NCBI GenBank assembly: GCA_038209965.1
Contig: JBBQXF010000120.1
Span: 1 to 14,386 of the forward strand
DNA length: 14,386 nucleotides
Reading direction: 5' to 3'
Source: JALONO01 sp038209965
GTDB lineage: Bacteria > Bacteroidota > Bacteroidia > Cytophagales > Thermoflexibacteraceae
Positions 1 through 7,083 of this stretch are shown one piece after another. Below the pieces are notes generated by a model. That model worked only from the letters and a program-made list of their open reading frames with translations, was not told the origin of the DNA and ran no database searches. The translations under genes were made by a program, and so were the position numbers. The first letter of the stretch is position 1, and each line of letters opens with the position of its first letter.

Positions 1-361
1 TGTGGGAAGTCTGCGACTTTCATCGCCTAAAGACGATGGTACTGTTGGGCGAAGTCTATGACTTCGCACGAAAAAGAAGCGAAAGTCTGCGACTTTCGGC
101 CAGAAGGGGCGTTTGTGCGATACCAACAATGGCTTGGGGGGCGTTGTGCGAAGTCTGCGGTTTGCATCGCCCAAAGACGATGGTAAACCGTTGTGGGAAG
201 TCTGTGACTTCGCACGAAGAATAAGTGAAAGTCTGCGACTTTTCATCGCCTAAAGACGATGGTACTGTTGTGGGAAGTCTGCGACTTTCATCGCCTAAAG
301 ACGATGGTACTGTTGGGCGAAGTCTGCGGTTTGCATCGCCCAAAGACGATGGTACACTGTT
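1..361. repeat. Mosaic of six REP-like repeat units with paired hairpins
   Basis: Six head-to-tail units begin near 1, 47, 145, 193, 270 and 315, and each ends in GTT. The short unit is about 45-47 bp and has two parts: an inverted repeat of the type GAAAGTC-TGC-GACTTTC (5-7 bp arms), and a second one CATCG-N8-CGATG followed by GTAC or GTAA. Units at 47 and 193 are longer. They carry two copies of the first hairpin joined by a GCACGAA-type linker, and the unit at 47 has lost the second hairpin. Bases 1-57 and 269-325 are identical. The array continues beyond the left edge. Open frames here translate the repeat and look spurious. The hairpins and intergenic position resemble REP/BIME elements; no RAYT transposase lies in the window. 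Function is unknown. Confidence 0.85.
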
Positions 362-436
362 GAGATTGATCACCTGCCGCGCACTTTTTTGTGGCGGCCT
401 AGGTTTGTTCGGCCGATTCGTGCTAAATTGGCCCCT

Positions 437-2086
437 ATGCGCAACCTTCTACCTCTTTTTTTCTGTGTGTTTCTCCTCGCTTGCCACCGCCGGGAAAAAG
501 TGGATCTCATCGTTTATAACGCCAAGATCTACACTGTGGACAGCACTTTTTCCATCCACGAAGCCGTGGCGATCCACCAAGGCAAGTTTGTGGCCGTGAA
601 CAGTATGGAAAAAATCCTCGCCAATTACACGGGCGACAGTTTGGTGGACCTGCGCGGCAAGCCCGTTTACCCAGGATTTTATGATCCCCACTGCCACTTT
701 TACGGGCTGGGACAAGGCTTGGATCAGGCCGATCTGGTGGGCACTGCCTCGTTTGCCGAGGTGGTGCAGCGCCTGCAAGCCTTCCAAAAAGCCAACCCCG
801 GCAAGCCGTGGATCATGGGCCGGGGCTGGGATCAAAACGACTGGCCCGACAAGAATTTTCCCACCCGCGATACACTGGATGCCCTTTTTCCGGATCAGGC
901 AGTGTTCCTGGTACGGGTGGACGGGCACGCAGCGCTGGTGAACAAGCGCGCCATGGAGATCGCGGGCCTGATCAAAGGTGGCGAAACAACCGGCAAATTG
1001 GCCGCCAAAATGGAGGGCGGTTTGGTGGAAGCCAAAAATGGTCGGGCCACGGGCATTCTGGTGGACAATGCAATGGGGCTGGTGCGCCGGGTGATGCCGC
1101 CCGCCGATGAAGCCCAGATCCGGCAAGCCCTCCAAAAAGCCCAAGCCGAATGCGCCCGTTTTGGCCTCACCACCCTGGCCGATGCCGGCTTGAGCCGAGA
1201 GGTGATTGACATCATTGACCAAATGCACCGCGACGGATCGCTCAAGACCCGGATCTATGCCATGATCAGTTTGACCGAGGCCAACAAGGCGCATTATTTT
1301 CAACAGGGAAAGACCAAAACCGATCGGCTCAATGTGCGCTCGTTCAAAGTCTATGCCGACGGGGCATTGGGATCGCGCGGGGCTTGCCTGCTGGCCCCCT
1401 ACGCCGATCGGGCCGATGAAACCGGCTTTTTGCTGCTGCCCACCGAAGAGTTGCAGCGCAATATTGAACAGGTGGCGGCGGCGGGTTTTCAGGTAAATAC
1501 ACACTGCATTGGCGACTCGGCCAACCGCTTTGTGCTCGATGTGTACGCCAAAATTTTAAAAGGTAAAAACGATCGCCGCTTCCGCATCGAGCATGCTCAA
1601 GTGGTTAGCCCGGCCGATGTGCCCAAGTTCGGCCAATTCCGCATCCTCCCCTCGGTGCAGTCCACCCACGCCACTTCGGATATGTACTGGCTGGCCGAGC
1701 GCCTTGGCCCCGAGCGCGTCAAGCACGCTTATGCCTATCGCGAGCTTTGGCAACAAAACGGTATTATTGCCAACGGGAGCGACTTCCCCGTCGAGGCCGT
1801 CAACCCACTCTACGGCTTCCACGCAGCGGTGGCCCGGCAGGATGCCAAAAACTACCCAGTTGGTGGGTTTCAGATGGAGAACGCGCTAGATCGGCCCACC
1901 GCCCTCCGGGCCATGACCATCTGGGCAGCCTATGCCAATTTTGAGGAAAACGAGCGGGGCAGCATTGCACCGGGCAAAATGGCCGATTTTGTCGTATTGG
2001 CCGAGGATCTGATGACCGCCCCAACCGACCGCCTGCGCGAGTTGAAAGTGGAGCGCACTTACATCGGTGGCGAACGGATTTATTGA
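437..2086 (+). CDS. Amidohydrolase family lipoprotein (YtcJ-like, amidohydrolase 3)
   Basis: This is a 549-residue metal-dependent hydrolase of the YtcJ/N-substituted formamide deformylase-like branch, expected to cleave an amide or related C-N bond; the substrate cannot be told. I chose ATG 437 over an in-frame TTG at 389 because it gives a clean lipoprotein signal with lipobox LLAC (Cys16). The protein is therefore probably exported and lipid-anchored. Visible metal-site motifs are PHCHF (H85, H87), NTHCIGD (H356), RIEHAQ (H386) and NGSDFPVE (D449). The C-terminal GSIAPGKMADFVVL is the usual composite beta-sandwich closing segment. Length is normal for the family. The PmoA-like gene follows after 18 bases, so the two are probably co-transcribed. 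TTTG (404-407) and TAAATTGG (424-431) just before the start are a weak promoter candidate with short spacing. Confidence 0.93.
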   Translation: MRNLLPLFFCVFLLACHRREKVDLIVYNAKIYTVDSTFSIHEAVAIHQGKFVAVNSMEKILANYTGDSLVDLRGKPVYPGFYDPHCHFYGLGQGLDQADLVGTASFAEVVQRLQAFQKANPGKPWIMGRGWDQNDWPDKNFPTRDTLDALFPDQAVFLVRVDGHAALVNKRAMEIAGLIKGGETTGKLAAKMEGGLVEAKNGRATGILVDNAMGLVRRVMPPADEAQIRQALQKAQAECARFGLTTLADAGLSREVIDIIDQMHRDGSLKTRIYAMISLTEANKAHYFQQGKTKTDRLNVRSFKVYADGALGSRGACLLAPYADRADETGFLLLPTEELQRNIEQVAAAGFQVNTHCIGDSANRFVLDVYAKILKGKNDRRFRIEHAQVVSPADVPKFGQFRILPSVQSTHATSDMYWLAERLGPERVKHAYAYRELWQQNGIIANGSDFPVEAVNPLYGFHAAVARQDAKNYPVGGFQMENALDRPTALRAMTIWAAYANFEENERGSIAPGKMADFVVLAEDLMTAPTDRLRELKVERTYIGGERIY

Positions 2087-2104
2087 AACTAACACTTAAT
2101 TAGC

Positions 2105-3145
2105 ATGAAAATTATTTTAGCAATTACCGGGTTGTGTTGCCTCATTTGGCAGGCCGAGGCCCAGCAGGTCGAACTGGTGGCAGTGCCGGCCGAGCAACGG
2201 ATCGACGTAAAAGTGGATGGCAAATTGTTCACGGCCTACCGCTATCCGACCACGATCAAAAAACCGGTGCTCTACCCGCTGAACGCAGCCTCGGGCGTGG
2301 AGGTGACCCGTGGCTATCCGCTGGCCCCGCGCCCCGGCGAGCGCGTGGATCACCCGCACCACGTGGGCGCGTGGTTCAACTTTGGGAGTGTGAACGGCCA
2401 TGATTTTTGGAACAATTCCAATGACATCGGCCCCGAGCACAAGGGGCCATTTGGCAGCATCGTCCACCGCCGGGTGATCCAACAGAAAAGTGGCCGGAAA
2501 ACAGGCCGGTTGGTCGTGGAGGCGGCTTGGCTGGACAAAGATGGCCAAGAAATGCTGCGCGAGAAAACGACGTTCCTTTTTGCGGGCGGCCCAAACCAGC
2601 GCAGCGTCACCCGGATTACTACGCTCACTGCCCTTGACCAGCCAGTGATTTTTCGGGACAACAAAGAGGGGCTGTTCGCCATCCGGGTAGCCCGCCAACT
2701 CGAGGCACCGGCCGATAAGCCCGAAATTTTCACCGATGCCAACGGGAAAATTACGCCCGTAGCCGTGCTGGACAACACCGGAGTGACAGGGATCTACACC
2801 AACCGGGAGGGCTTGAAGGGAACCGACTTTTTGGGCAATCAAGTCTGGGGCAAAAAATCGGCCTGGATGATCTTGACCGGGATCATTGGGGGCGAGCCAG
2901 TGACCGTGGCCATCTTGGATCACCCCCAAAACCTCAACCACCCAGCCCACTGGCAGAGCCGGGGCTATGGCCTCTTTGCGATCAACAATTTAGGCAGCAA
3001 GGTCTATGATCCAAACCAGCCGGAGTTCAGTCTCAGCTTGGCCCCTTGCCGATCCCTCACCTTCAAACACAAAGTATTGATTTATAATGCTGTTCAGCCC
3101 GGTCAAACAATTATTGATCGCGAATGGCATACCTTTAGCAAATAA
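2105..3145 (+). CDS. PmoA family protein (DUF6807), secreted
   Basis: This 346-residue protein belongs to the family annotated as methane oxygenase PmoA or DUF6807. The name is historical: it is not a methane monooxygenase subunit, and members are common in carbohydrate-degrading Bacteroidota and Planctomycetes. A signal peptide ends at about AEA-QQ (residue 19), so the product is periplasmic or secreted. The family hallmark RVDHPHHVGAW (residues 80-90, H83, H85, H86) and later DNKEGLFAIR, WGKKSAWM and DHPQNLNHP segments are visible. Length is typical. It starts 18 bases after the amidohydrolase and is probably in one operon with it, which suggests joint action on an organic substrate outside the cytoplasm. 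No biochemical role is firmly known to me. No Shine-Dalgarno site is seen. Confidence 0.88.
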   Translation: MKIILAITGLCCLIWQAEAQQVELVAVPAEQRIDVKVDGKLFTAYRYPTTIKKPVLYPLNAASGVEVTRGYPLAPRPGERVDHPHHVGAWFNFGSVNGHDFWNNSNDIGPEHKGPFGSIVHRRVIQQKSGRKTGRLVVEAAWLDKDGQEMLREKTTFLFAGGPNQRSVTRITTLTALDQPVIFRDNKEGLFAIRVARQLEAPADKPEIFTDANGKITPVAVLDNTGVTGIYTNREGLKGTDFLGNQVWGKKSAWMILTGIIGGEPVTVAILDHPQNLNHPAHWQSRGYGLFAINNLGSKVYDPNQPEFSLSLAPCRSLTFKHKVLIYNAVQPGQTIIDREWHTFSK

Positions 3146-3185
3146 AAAATAACATTGATCCTGCAATAAAAGTTATCAAATCATT

Positions 3186-3596
3186 ATGCAAGCTATACCA
3201 CGCACTCTATTTGTAATTGAAGACAATCGCACGGAGGGGATGTTACTCCAGTTGGCCCTTTCCGACATTGAGGGTTTGGTGGTCCGGGTGTTCCCCACCG
3301 CTACCGCAATGCTGGCGGCCACGGAAAAGCCCGATATTGTGATTGTGGATATTCACCTGCCCGATATGAATGGGCTGGATCTCATTCCGCTCATTTATGC
3401 CATTGACCCCAACATCAGGATTGTGGCAGTCTCAGCCCAACCTGAAATTGATGTAGTCGCCAAAGTGCAGGCCCAAGGGGTTTATAACTATTTGGTCAAG
3501 AGCGAATCCTGCCTAACCTATTTGCACCATATTATCGGCGATTTAATCATCGTACTGGATCATTATGACCAGAAAAAACGGGCAGGTTCCCAATAA
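3186..3596 (+). CDS. Single-domain response regulator (receiver only)
   Basis: A 136-residue CheY-like receiver with no output domain. The acidic pair is E12/D13, the phosphoacceptor is D55 in VIVDIHLPDMNG, the switch Ser is S83 (VAVSAQ) and the conserved Lys is K105 (YLVKS). All residues needed for phosphotransfer and the conformational switch are there. It would take a phosphoryl group from a histidine kinase not found in this window. The last 25 residues or so are a helical, charged tail without a recognisable DNA-binding fold. A free-standing CheB methylesterase domain starts 85 bases downstream on the same strand, so this receiver may regulate that enzyme in trans. It is separated from the upstream gene by 40 bases with no clear promoter or terminator. 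Confidence 0.92.
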   Translation: MQAIPRTLFVIEDNRTEGMLLQLALSDIEGLVVRVFPTATAMLAATEKPDIVIVDIHLPDMNGLDLIPLIYAIDPNIRIVAVSAQPEIDVVAKVQAQGVYNYLVKSESCLTYLHHIIGDLIIVLDHYDQKKRAGSQ

Positions 3597-3681
3597 TCCA
3601 ATTGTCTAACCAAGAAGCGGTCTTGAAATGATGAATTTGCTGGTTGCTAACTAACCTCAGAAAACAACTTCAAAAACAATA

Positions 3682-4278
3682 ATGATACACTCGGCCAAAA
3701 TAAAAGCCATTACCATCGGTGGATCTGCGGGCAGTCTAAAAATAGTGAAGATGATCTTGCAAGCATTCACCCGACCTTCACCCGTGCCGATTATCATTGG
3801 GTTGCACCGTTTGCAGAATGATCCCAGTTCTGGGCTGCGCGAGGTGATTCAATTCTCAACCAATATGCCAGTGATCGAGCCAAGTGATGGCGACCCCATC
3901 AAGGCTGGCACGGTCTATTTGGCCCCGTCCAACCGCCACTTGATCATTGAGCCAGACTATACTTTTTCGCTTTCGCAGAGCCCCTTGGTGCAGTATTCCC
4001 GCCCGTCAATCGATGTGTTGTTCCTTTCGGCCGCCGATGTGTACAAAAGCCACCTCGTTGCCCTGTTGGTCACGGGGGCCAATCGCGACGGGGCAATGGG
4101 CATGAAAATAGTGAAAGAAAATGGCGGTTTTACCATTGTACAAGACCCAGTCGAGAGTTTTGTTGACACGATGCCCCGGGCAGCCTTGGCCCTGACCAAT
4201 GTGGACAAAATATTGGGGGTAGATGAAATGGCTTCTTTCCTCGAGATGTTGTATCAATCGACCGCATCCCAACCCTAG
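3682..4278 (+). CDS. Stand-alone CheB methylesterase domain protein
   Basis: A 198-residue protein matching only the C-terminal catalytic half of CheB (protein-glutamate methylesterase/glutaminase), with no N-terminal receiver. The catalytic triad is visible: Ser15 in IGGSAGS, His42 in GLHRL and Asp136 in TGANRDGAMGM. It also has the family motifs AGTVYLAPSNRHL and the late DTMPRAAL. CheB removes methyl groups from chemoreceptor glutamates, but no receptor, CheR, CheA or CheW is in the window, so the real substrate is unknown. Together with the upstream single receiver it contains the two parts of canonical CheB on separate polypeptides. Its stop codon overlaps that of the convergent hydrolase gene. 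In Bacteroidota such domains often belong to CheB-CheR hybrid kinase systems not linked to flagella. Confidence 0.88.
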   Translation: MIHSAKIKAITIGGSAGSLKIVKMILQAFTRPSPVPIIIGLHRLQNDPSSGLREVIQFSTNMPVIEPSDGDPIKAGTVYLAPSNRHLIIEPDYTFSLSQSPLVQYSRPSIDVLFLSAADVYKSHLVALLVTGANRDGAMGMKIVKENGGFTIVQDPVESFVDTMPRAALALTNVDKILGVDEMASFLEMLYQSTASQP

Positions 4279-4922
4279 TTCTTGGCCCGCACGTAAGGAT
4301 TACTGACCTTTTCCCGGCCAATGCTGGTGGGCGAACCGTGCCCGCAATATACCACTGTGGCATCGGGGAGTGCATAAAGTTGCGTGCGGATGCTGTCGAA
4401 CAGCGTTTCGGCATTGCCCCCGGGCAGATCGGTGCGCCCCACGCTGCCTTGGAACAGCACATCGCCCCCGATGCAAAAGCCATCGGCGGGGCTGTAAAAT
4501 GCCAAATGGCCGGGCGAGTGGCCGGGCACAAACAAAATATCCAAGGTCGATTCCCCAAAAACCAGTTTTTCTTTTTCGCTCAAGTATTGATCGGCCACAC
4601 TTTCTTCATACGCGTGAAAACCAAAAACTGGGGCCCTTACAACACTCATTCGCAACATTTCGACCTCTAGGCGATGAATGAGCAGGGGCACTTTGTAGGT
4701 TTCTTTCACGAAATAATTTCCCAGTACGTGGTCAATGTGGCAATGGGTGTTGACCAATACTACCACGTTGAGGTGGTGATCGCTAATGTATTGTTGCAAC
4801 TGGGATTTTTCTGCCCGGGTGTAGCACCCTGGATCGACCACGACACAGGCCTTGGTTTCGTCGCTCAAAACGAAGGTGTTTTCCTGAAAATCGTTGAAAG
4901 TAAATGACTGCACTTTGATCAT
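4275..4922 (-). CDS. MBL-fold metallo-hydrolase (glyoxalase II-like, YcbL type)
   Basis: A 215-residue cytoplasmic metallo-beta-lactamase-fold hydrolase. The two-metal site is complete: THCHIDH (H60, H62, D64, H65), the PGHSPGH segment (H135), GGD (D154) and the CGHGS segment (H195). The closing GREKVSNPYVR resembles the C-terminus of short glyoxalase II-like enzymes such as YcbL, which lack the long helical substrate domain of classic GloB. A thioester hydrolase acting on S-lactoyl-type substrates is plausible but not shown. It is transcribed leftward, convergent with the CheB gene (4-base overlap at the stops) and divergent from the SDR gene, with only 59 bases between the two starts. Confidence 0.9.
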   Translation of the reverse strand: MIKVQSFTFNDFQENTFVLSDETKACVVVDPGCYTRAEKSQLQQYISDHHLNVVVLVNTHCHIDHVLGNYFVKETYKVPLLIHRLEVEMLRMSVVRAPVFGFHAYEESVADQYLSEKEKLVFGESTLDILFVPGHSPGHLAFYSPADGFCIGGDVLFQGSVGRTDLPGGNAETLFDSIRTQLYALPDATVVYCGHGSPTSIGREKVSNPYVRAKN

Positions 4923-4944
4923 GGCAGTAAAATTAAGGGAAAGG

Positions 4945-4977
4945 TTTGGGATTATTGCCCAAAAAAACCAAAATTTG
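4945..4977 (+). promoter_or_regulatory. Bacteroidota-type promoter of the SDR gene
   Basis: TTTG at 4945-4948 and AAAATTTG at 4970-4977 are separated by 21 bases. This fits the Bacteroidota consensus (TTTG, 19-21 bases, TAnnTTTG) with a single mismatch. The expected start of transcription would be at about 4981-4985, on or next to ATG 4982, so the message could be leaderless. Confidence 0.45.
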
Positions 4978-4981
4978 CCCT

Positions 4982-5968
4982 ATGCCAGCTCCCCATTATT
5001 TCATCACTGGTGCCACTGGCTTGATCGGGAGCCATTTGGCCCGTCATTTACTGGCGGCGGGCAGTCCAGTCACTGCGCTCAAGCGGGCGGGCAGTTCGCT
5101 GGCATTGGTGCAGGACATTGCCAACCAGATCGAATGGGTGGAGGGCGATGTGCTGGATATGCCCCTGCTCACGGCTACTTTTGCCCATGCCGATATTGTG
5201 ATCCACGCCGCTGCGCTGGTGCAGTTCCAGCCGCGCCACGCCGAGGCCATGCGCCAAGTGAACGTGGAGGGAACCGCCAATGTGGTCAACGCCTGCCTAT
5301 TGGCGGGGGTAAAGAAAATGTGCTACCTCAGTTCGGTGGCCGCGTTGGGCAAGGCTGGGGTCGACGGGAAAATCACCGAAAAAGCAATGTGGGATTCTCA
5401 GGCGGCCACTACCCGTTATGCCGAATCCAAGCATTTTGGGGAACGGGAAGTTTGGCGGGGCATGGCGGAAGGGCTGAACGCGGTCATCGTCAACCCCTCA
5501 GTCGTGTTGGGCGAAGGGCTGCTGGGCCAATCGACGGGACAATTGTTCCAATATGTGGCCAACGGGGCCCGCTATTATCCGTCCGGACTGATCAACTTGG
5601 TCGATGTGCTGGATGTGGCCAGGGCAGTCCAGCAACTTTGCGAAAGTGAGATCAGGGGTGAAAAATTCATCCTCAATGCAGTTGATATGCCCTACCAAGC
5701 TTTCTTTGGAGCAGTGGCCCACGCATTGGGCAGGCCGGGGCCCACTCGACTGCTCACGCCCGGTCTGGCTTGGGCCGTCTTGGGACTGGCCAGACTATCG
5801 GCAATTTTTACCGGTGATTCCCCCAAGTTGACCGGCGAGGTGGTACGGGCAGCCAGCCAACAGCACCGGTACAGTGCCCAAAAAGTTGAAGCCGCACTGG
5901 GCTTCCAGTTTTCCCCCATTGACCAAACCATTGCGCGGGTTGGGGCCTATTTTCGGGCCAGACAATAA
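4982..5968 (+). CDS. NAD(P)-dependent extended SDR, epimerase/3-beta-HSD-like
   Basis: A 328-residue extended short-chain dehydrogenase/reductase. The Rossmann motif is GATGLIG at residues 10-16, near the N-terminus as expected. I therefore chose ATG 4982 over a TTG 36 bases upstream. Other SDR marks are GDV (55-57) near the adenine, HAAALV (75-80), YLSSVAALG (Ser117/118) and the catalytic YAESK (Y146, K150). Its overall look is that of dihydroflavonol-4-reductase-like or 3-beta-hydroxysteroid dehydrogenase-like proteins, which reduce or oxidise a hydroxy/keto group with NAD(P); the substrate is not predictable. It is divergent from the MBL-fold gene. It ends in a strong bidirectional terminator that includes its own stop codon. 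Confidence 0.9.
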   Translation: MPAPHYFITGATGLIGSHLARHLLAAGSPVTALKRAGSSLALVQDIANQIEWVEGDVLDMPLLTATFAHADIVIHAAALVQFQPRHAEAMRQVNVEGTANVVNACLLAGVKKMCYLSSVAALGKAGVDGKITEKAMWDSQAATTRYAESKHFGEREVWRGMAEGLNAVIVNPSVVLGEGLLGQSTGQLFQYVANGARYYPSGLINLVDVLDVARAVQQLCESEIRGEKFILNAVDMPYQAFFGAVAHALGRPGPTRLLTPGLAWAVLGLARLSAIFTGDSPKLTGEVVRAASQQHRYSAQKVEAALGFQFSPIDQTIARVGAYFRARQ

Positions 5969-6011
5969 AAAAAGTGCCCCATCGCGAGCGATGGGGCACT
6001 TTTTTTATTGT
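5962..6011. terminator. Bidirectional intrinsic terminator, near-perfect palindrome
   Basis: Bases 5962-6011 form a palindrome of 24 pairs around a 2-base centre. The GC stem is GTGCCCCATCG (5974-5984) against CGATGGGGCAC (5989-5999), flanked by A7 on the left and T7 on the right. Each strand therefore sees a GC hairpin followed by a U-tract. It serves both the SDR gene (stop TAA at 5966-5968, inside the palindrome) and the convergent CHRD gene ending at 6022. Confidence 0.93.
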
Positions 6012-6021
6012 ACCAACTAAC

Positions 6022-6885
6022 TTAGAACACAATCTGGCCACGCAACTCGCCGCTGGGGAATGTATTGGTATGCAAGTTGTAATACCACAGGCCGTTCAAC
6101 AAGTCCGCTTCTTGGGCGGCAGTCAATGGCTGGGTCTGGCCAGCTACGGTGCCGTTGGTGCGCACAGGGTAGCTAATGATGTCAAACTGAACTCCCGCGT
6201 TGGCAGTGGTGGCCGCTGGTCCGTGGAAGTGCATCATGGTGGGAACCCCGACAAAAGTCAACTGGCCGCGCAGCTCACCTCCTGGGTTGGTCGAAGTGTG
6301 CAAGTTGTAGTACCAACGCCCGCCCAGCAGATCGGCTTCCTCGGCATCGGACAGCGTGCGGGTAGTGCCCACAAAATCACCCGCCAAAGTGTTTTGAATG
6401 GGGAATCCGGTCAGGCCGATGACCACTCCAGCATTGGCAGTCGGGGCGGCCGGCCCGTGAAAGTGCATTACCGAAGGTGGCAACCCACCGCTCAGGTTGC
6501 GCCAAAGGATCGAGTAGGTGAGTTGCTTGGTGGTGCGGTTGTAGCTCCCGCGCACTGAGCCACTCCCAGAACTTGTAACAGCCGGCACCTGATTGGCCCC
6601 GGCGATAGTCACTTCCCGCAAATTGATCACGTTGGCATCATTACTGCCCCCGGTCAAGTTTTGCCAAGTGGCCTCAAAAGTCAGAATCTTGGTATCGCGG
6701 TTATAAGTTCCCTTGACAAGACCGCTGGCCTGAGTGTTGACAGCCGGAACGTGGTTGCTACCTGACAGTTGTACTTGGAATGCAGATTCAGGATCTTCCT
6801 TCTTCTTGCAGGCCCCCAGCAAGATCACTCCAGCCAAAAGGGCGGTTCCCATTGGTGACAGCAGACGGGCGAATTTTTTGTTCAT
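6022..6885 (-). CDS. CHRD domain lipoprotein with interleaved domain halves
   Basis: A 287-residue predicted lipoprotein. ATG 6885 gives a signal peptide with lipobox LGAC (Cys26) followed by lysines; a longer upstream frame lacks any signal and was not used. The mature part consists of CHRD material (named after chordin; function in bacteria poorly known, possibly a structural beta domain). The order is unusual: two N-terminal-type halves (about 36-80 and 88-134, each with VPAV, GTYNR or GSYNR and W-NL-GG), then two C-terminal-type halves (about 138-211 and 215-287). Each C-terminal half has MHFHGPAA, NAGV, a DLL-G-WYYNLHT segment and GELRGQ. The pattern N-N-C-C suggests one domain inserted in another. 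It lies alone between a terminator and a divergent promoter region. Confidence 0.88.
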   Translation of the reverse strand: MNKKFARLLSPMGTALLAGVILLGACKKKEDPESAFQVQLSGSNHVPAVNTQASGLVKGTYNRDTKILTFEATWQNLTGGSNDANVINLREVTIAGANQVPAVTSSGSGSVRGSYNRTTKQLTYSILWRNLSGGLPPSVMHFHGPAAPTANAGVVIGLTGFPIQNTLAGDFVGTTRTLSDAEEADLLGGRWYYNLHTSTNPGGELRGQLTFVGVPTMMHFHGPAATTANAGVQFDIISYPVRTNGTVAGQTQPLTAAQEADLLNGLWYYNLHTNTFPSGELRGQIVF

Positions 6886-6912
6886 ATTTTTAATTGAGTT
6901 AGTTATTTTAGA

Positions 6913-6927
6913 AACGTAAAATACGTT
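6913..6927. promoter_or_regulatory. 15-bp inverted repeat, possible operator of the CHRD gene
   Basis: AACGTA-AAA-TACGTT is a perfect inverted repeat with 6-bp arms. It lies 5-20 bases downstream of the transcription start expected from the CHRD promoter and 28 bases before its ATG. That is a good place for a repressor site, but no regulator is known. Confidence 0.3.
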
Positions 6928-6937
6928 AATAATAATA

Positions 6938-6972
6938 CAAATGTAAGCCGTAAACGGTTGCTTTTTTGCAAA
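6938..6972 (-). promoter_or_regulatory. Bacteroidota-type promoter of the CHRD gene
   Basis: On the minus strand, TACATTTG (6945-6938) matches the -7 consensus TAnnTTTG exactly. TTTG (6972-6969) lies 23 bases further upstream, slightly more than the usual 19-21. Transcription would start near 6933, giving a leader of about 50 bases. Confidence 0.5.
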
Positions 6973-7083
6973 AATCCCCTTTTTAGGGAAGGAGGACCCA
7001 CAAAAAACTGCCTTCCATTTTAGCAATATTGCCCAAGAGTGCGTAAAGTTGTGAATTAAAGTAAATATGAAAACCGATTGACC

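Noticed and set aside
1..361. CRISPR array
   Set aside because: Units abut or vary in internal modules; there are no equal-length unique spacers and no cas genes.
56..373. Open frames across the repeat region on both strands
   Set aside because: They translate the repeat unit over and over (VPSSLGD-type peptide) and exist because the repeat length keeps phase; no sign of a real protein.
449..1504. Long antisense frame opposite the amidohydrolase gene
   Set aside because: The sense frame has a lipobox and full metal-site motifs; the antisense one is His/Gly-rich shadow sequence of GC-rich codons.
5974..6558. Plus-strand frame opposite the CHRD gene
   Set aside because: It begins inside the terminator, and the opposite strand has clear CHRD motifs and a lipoprotein signal.
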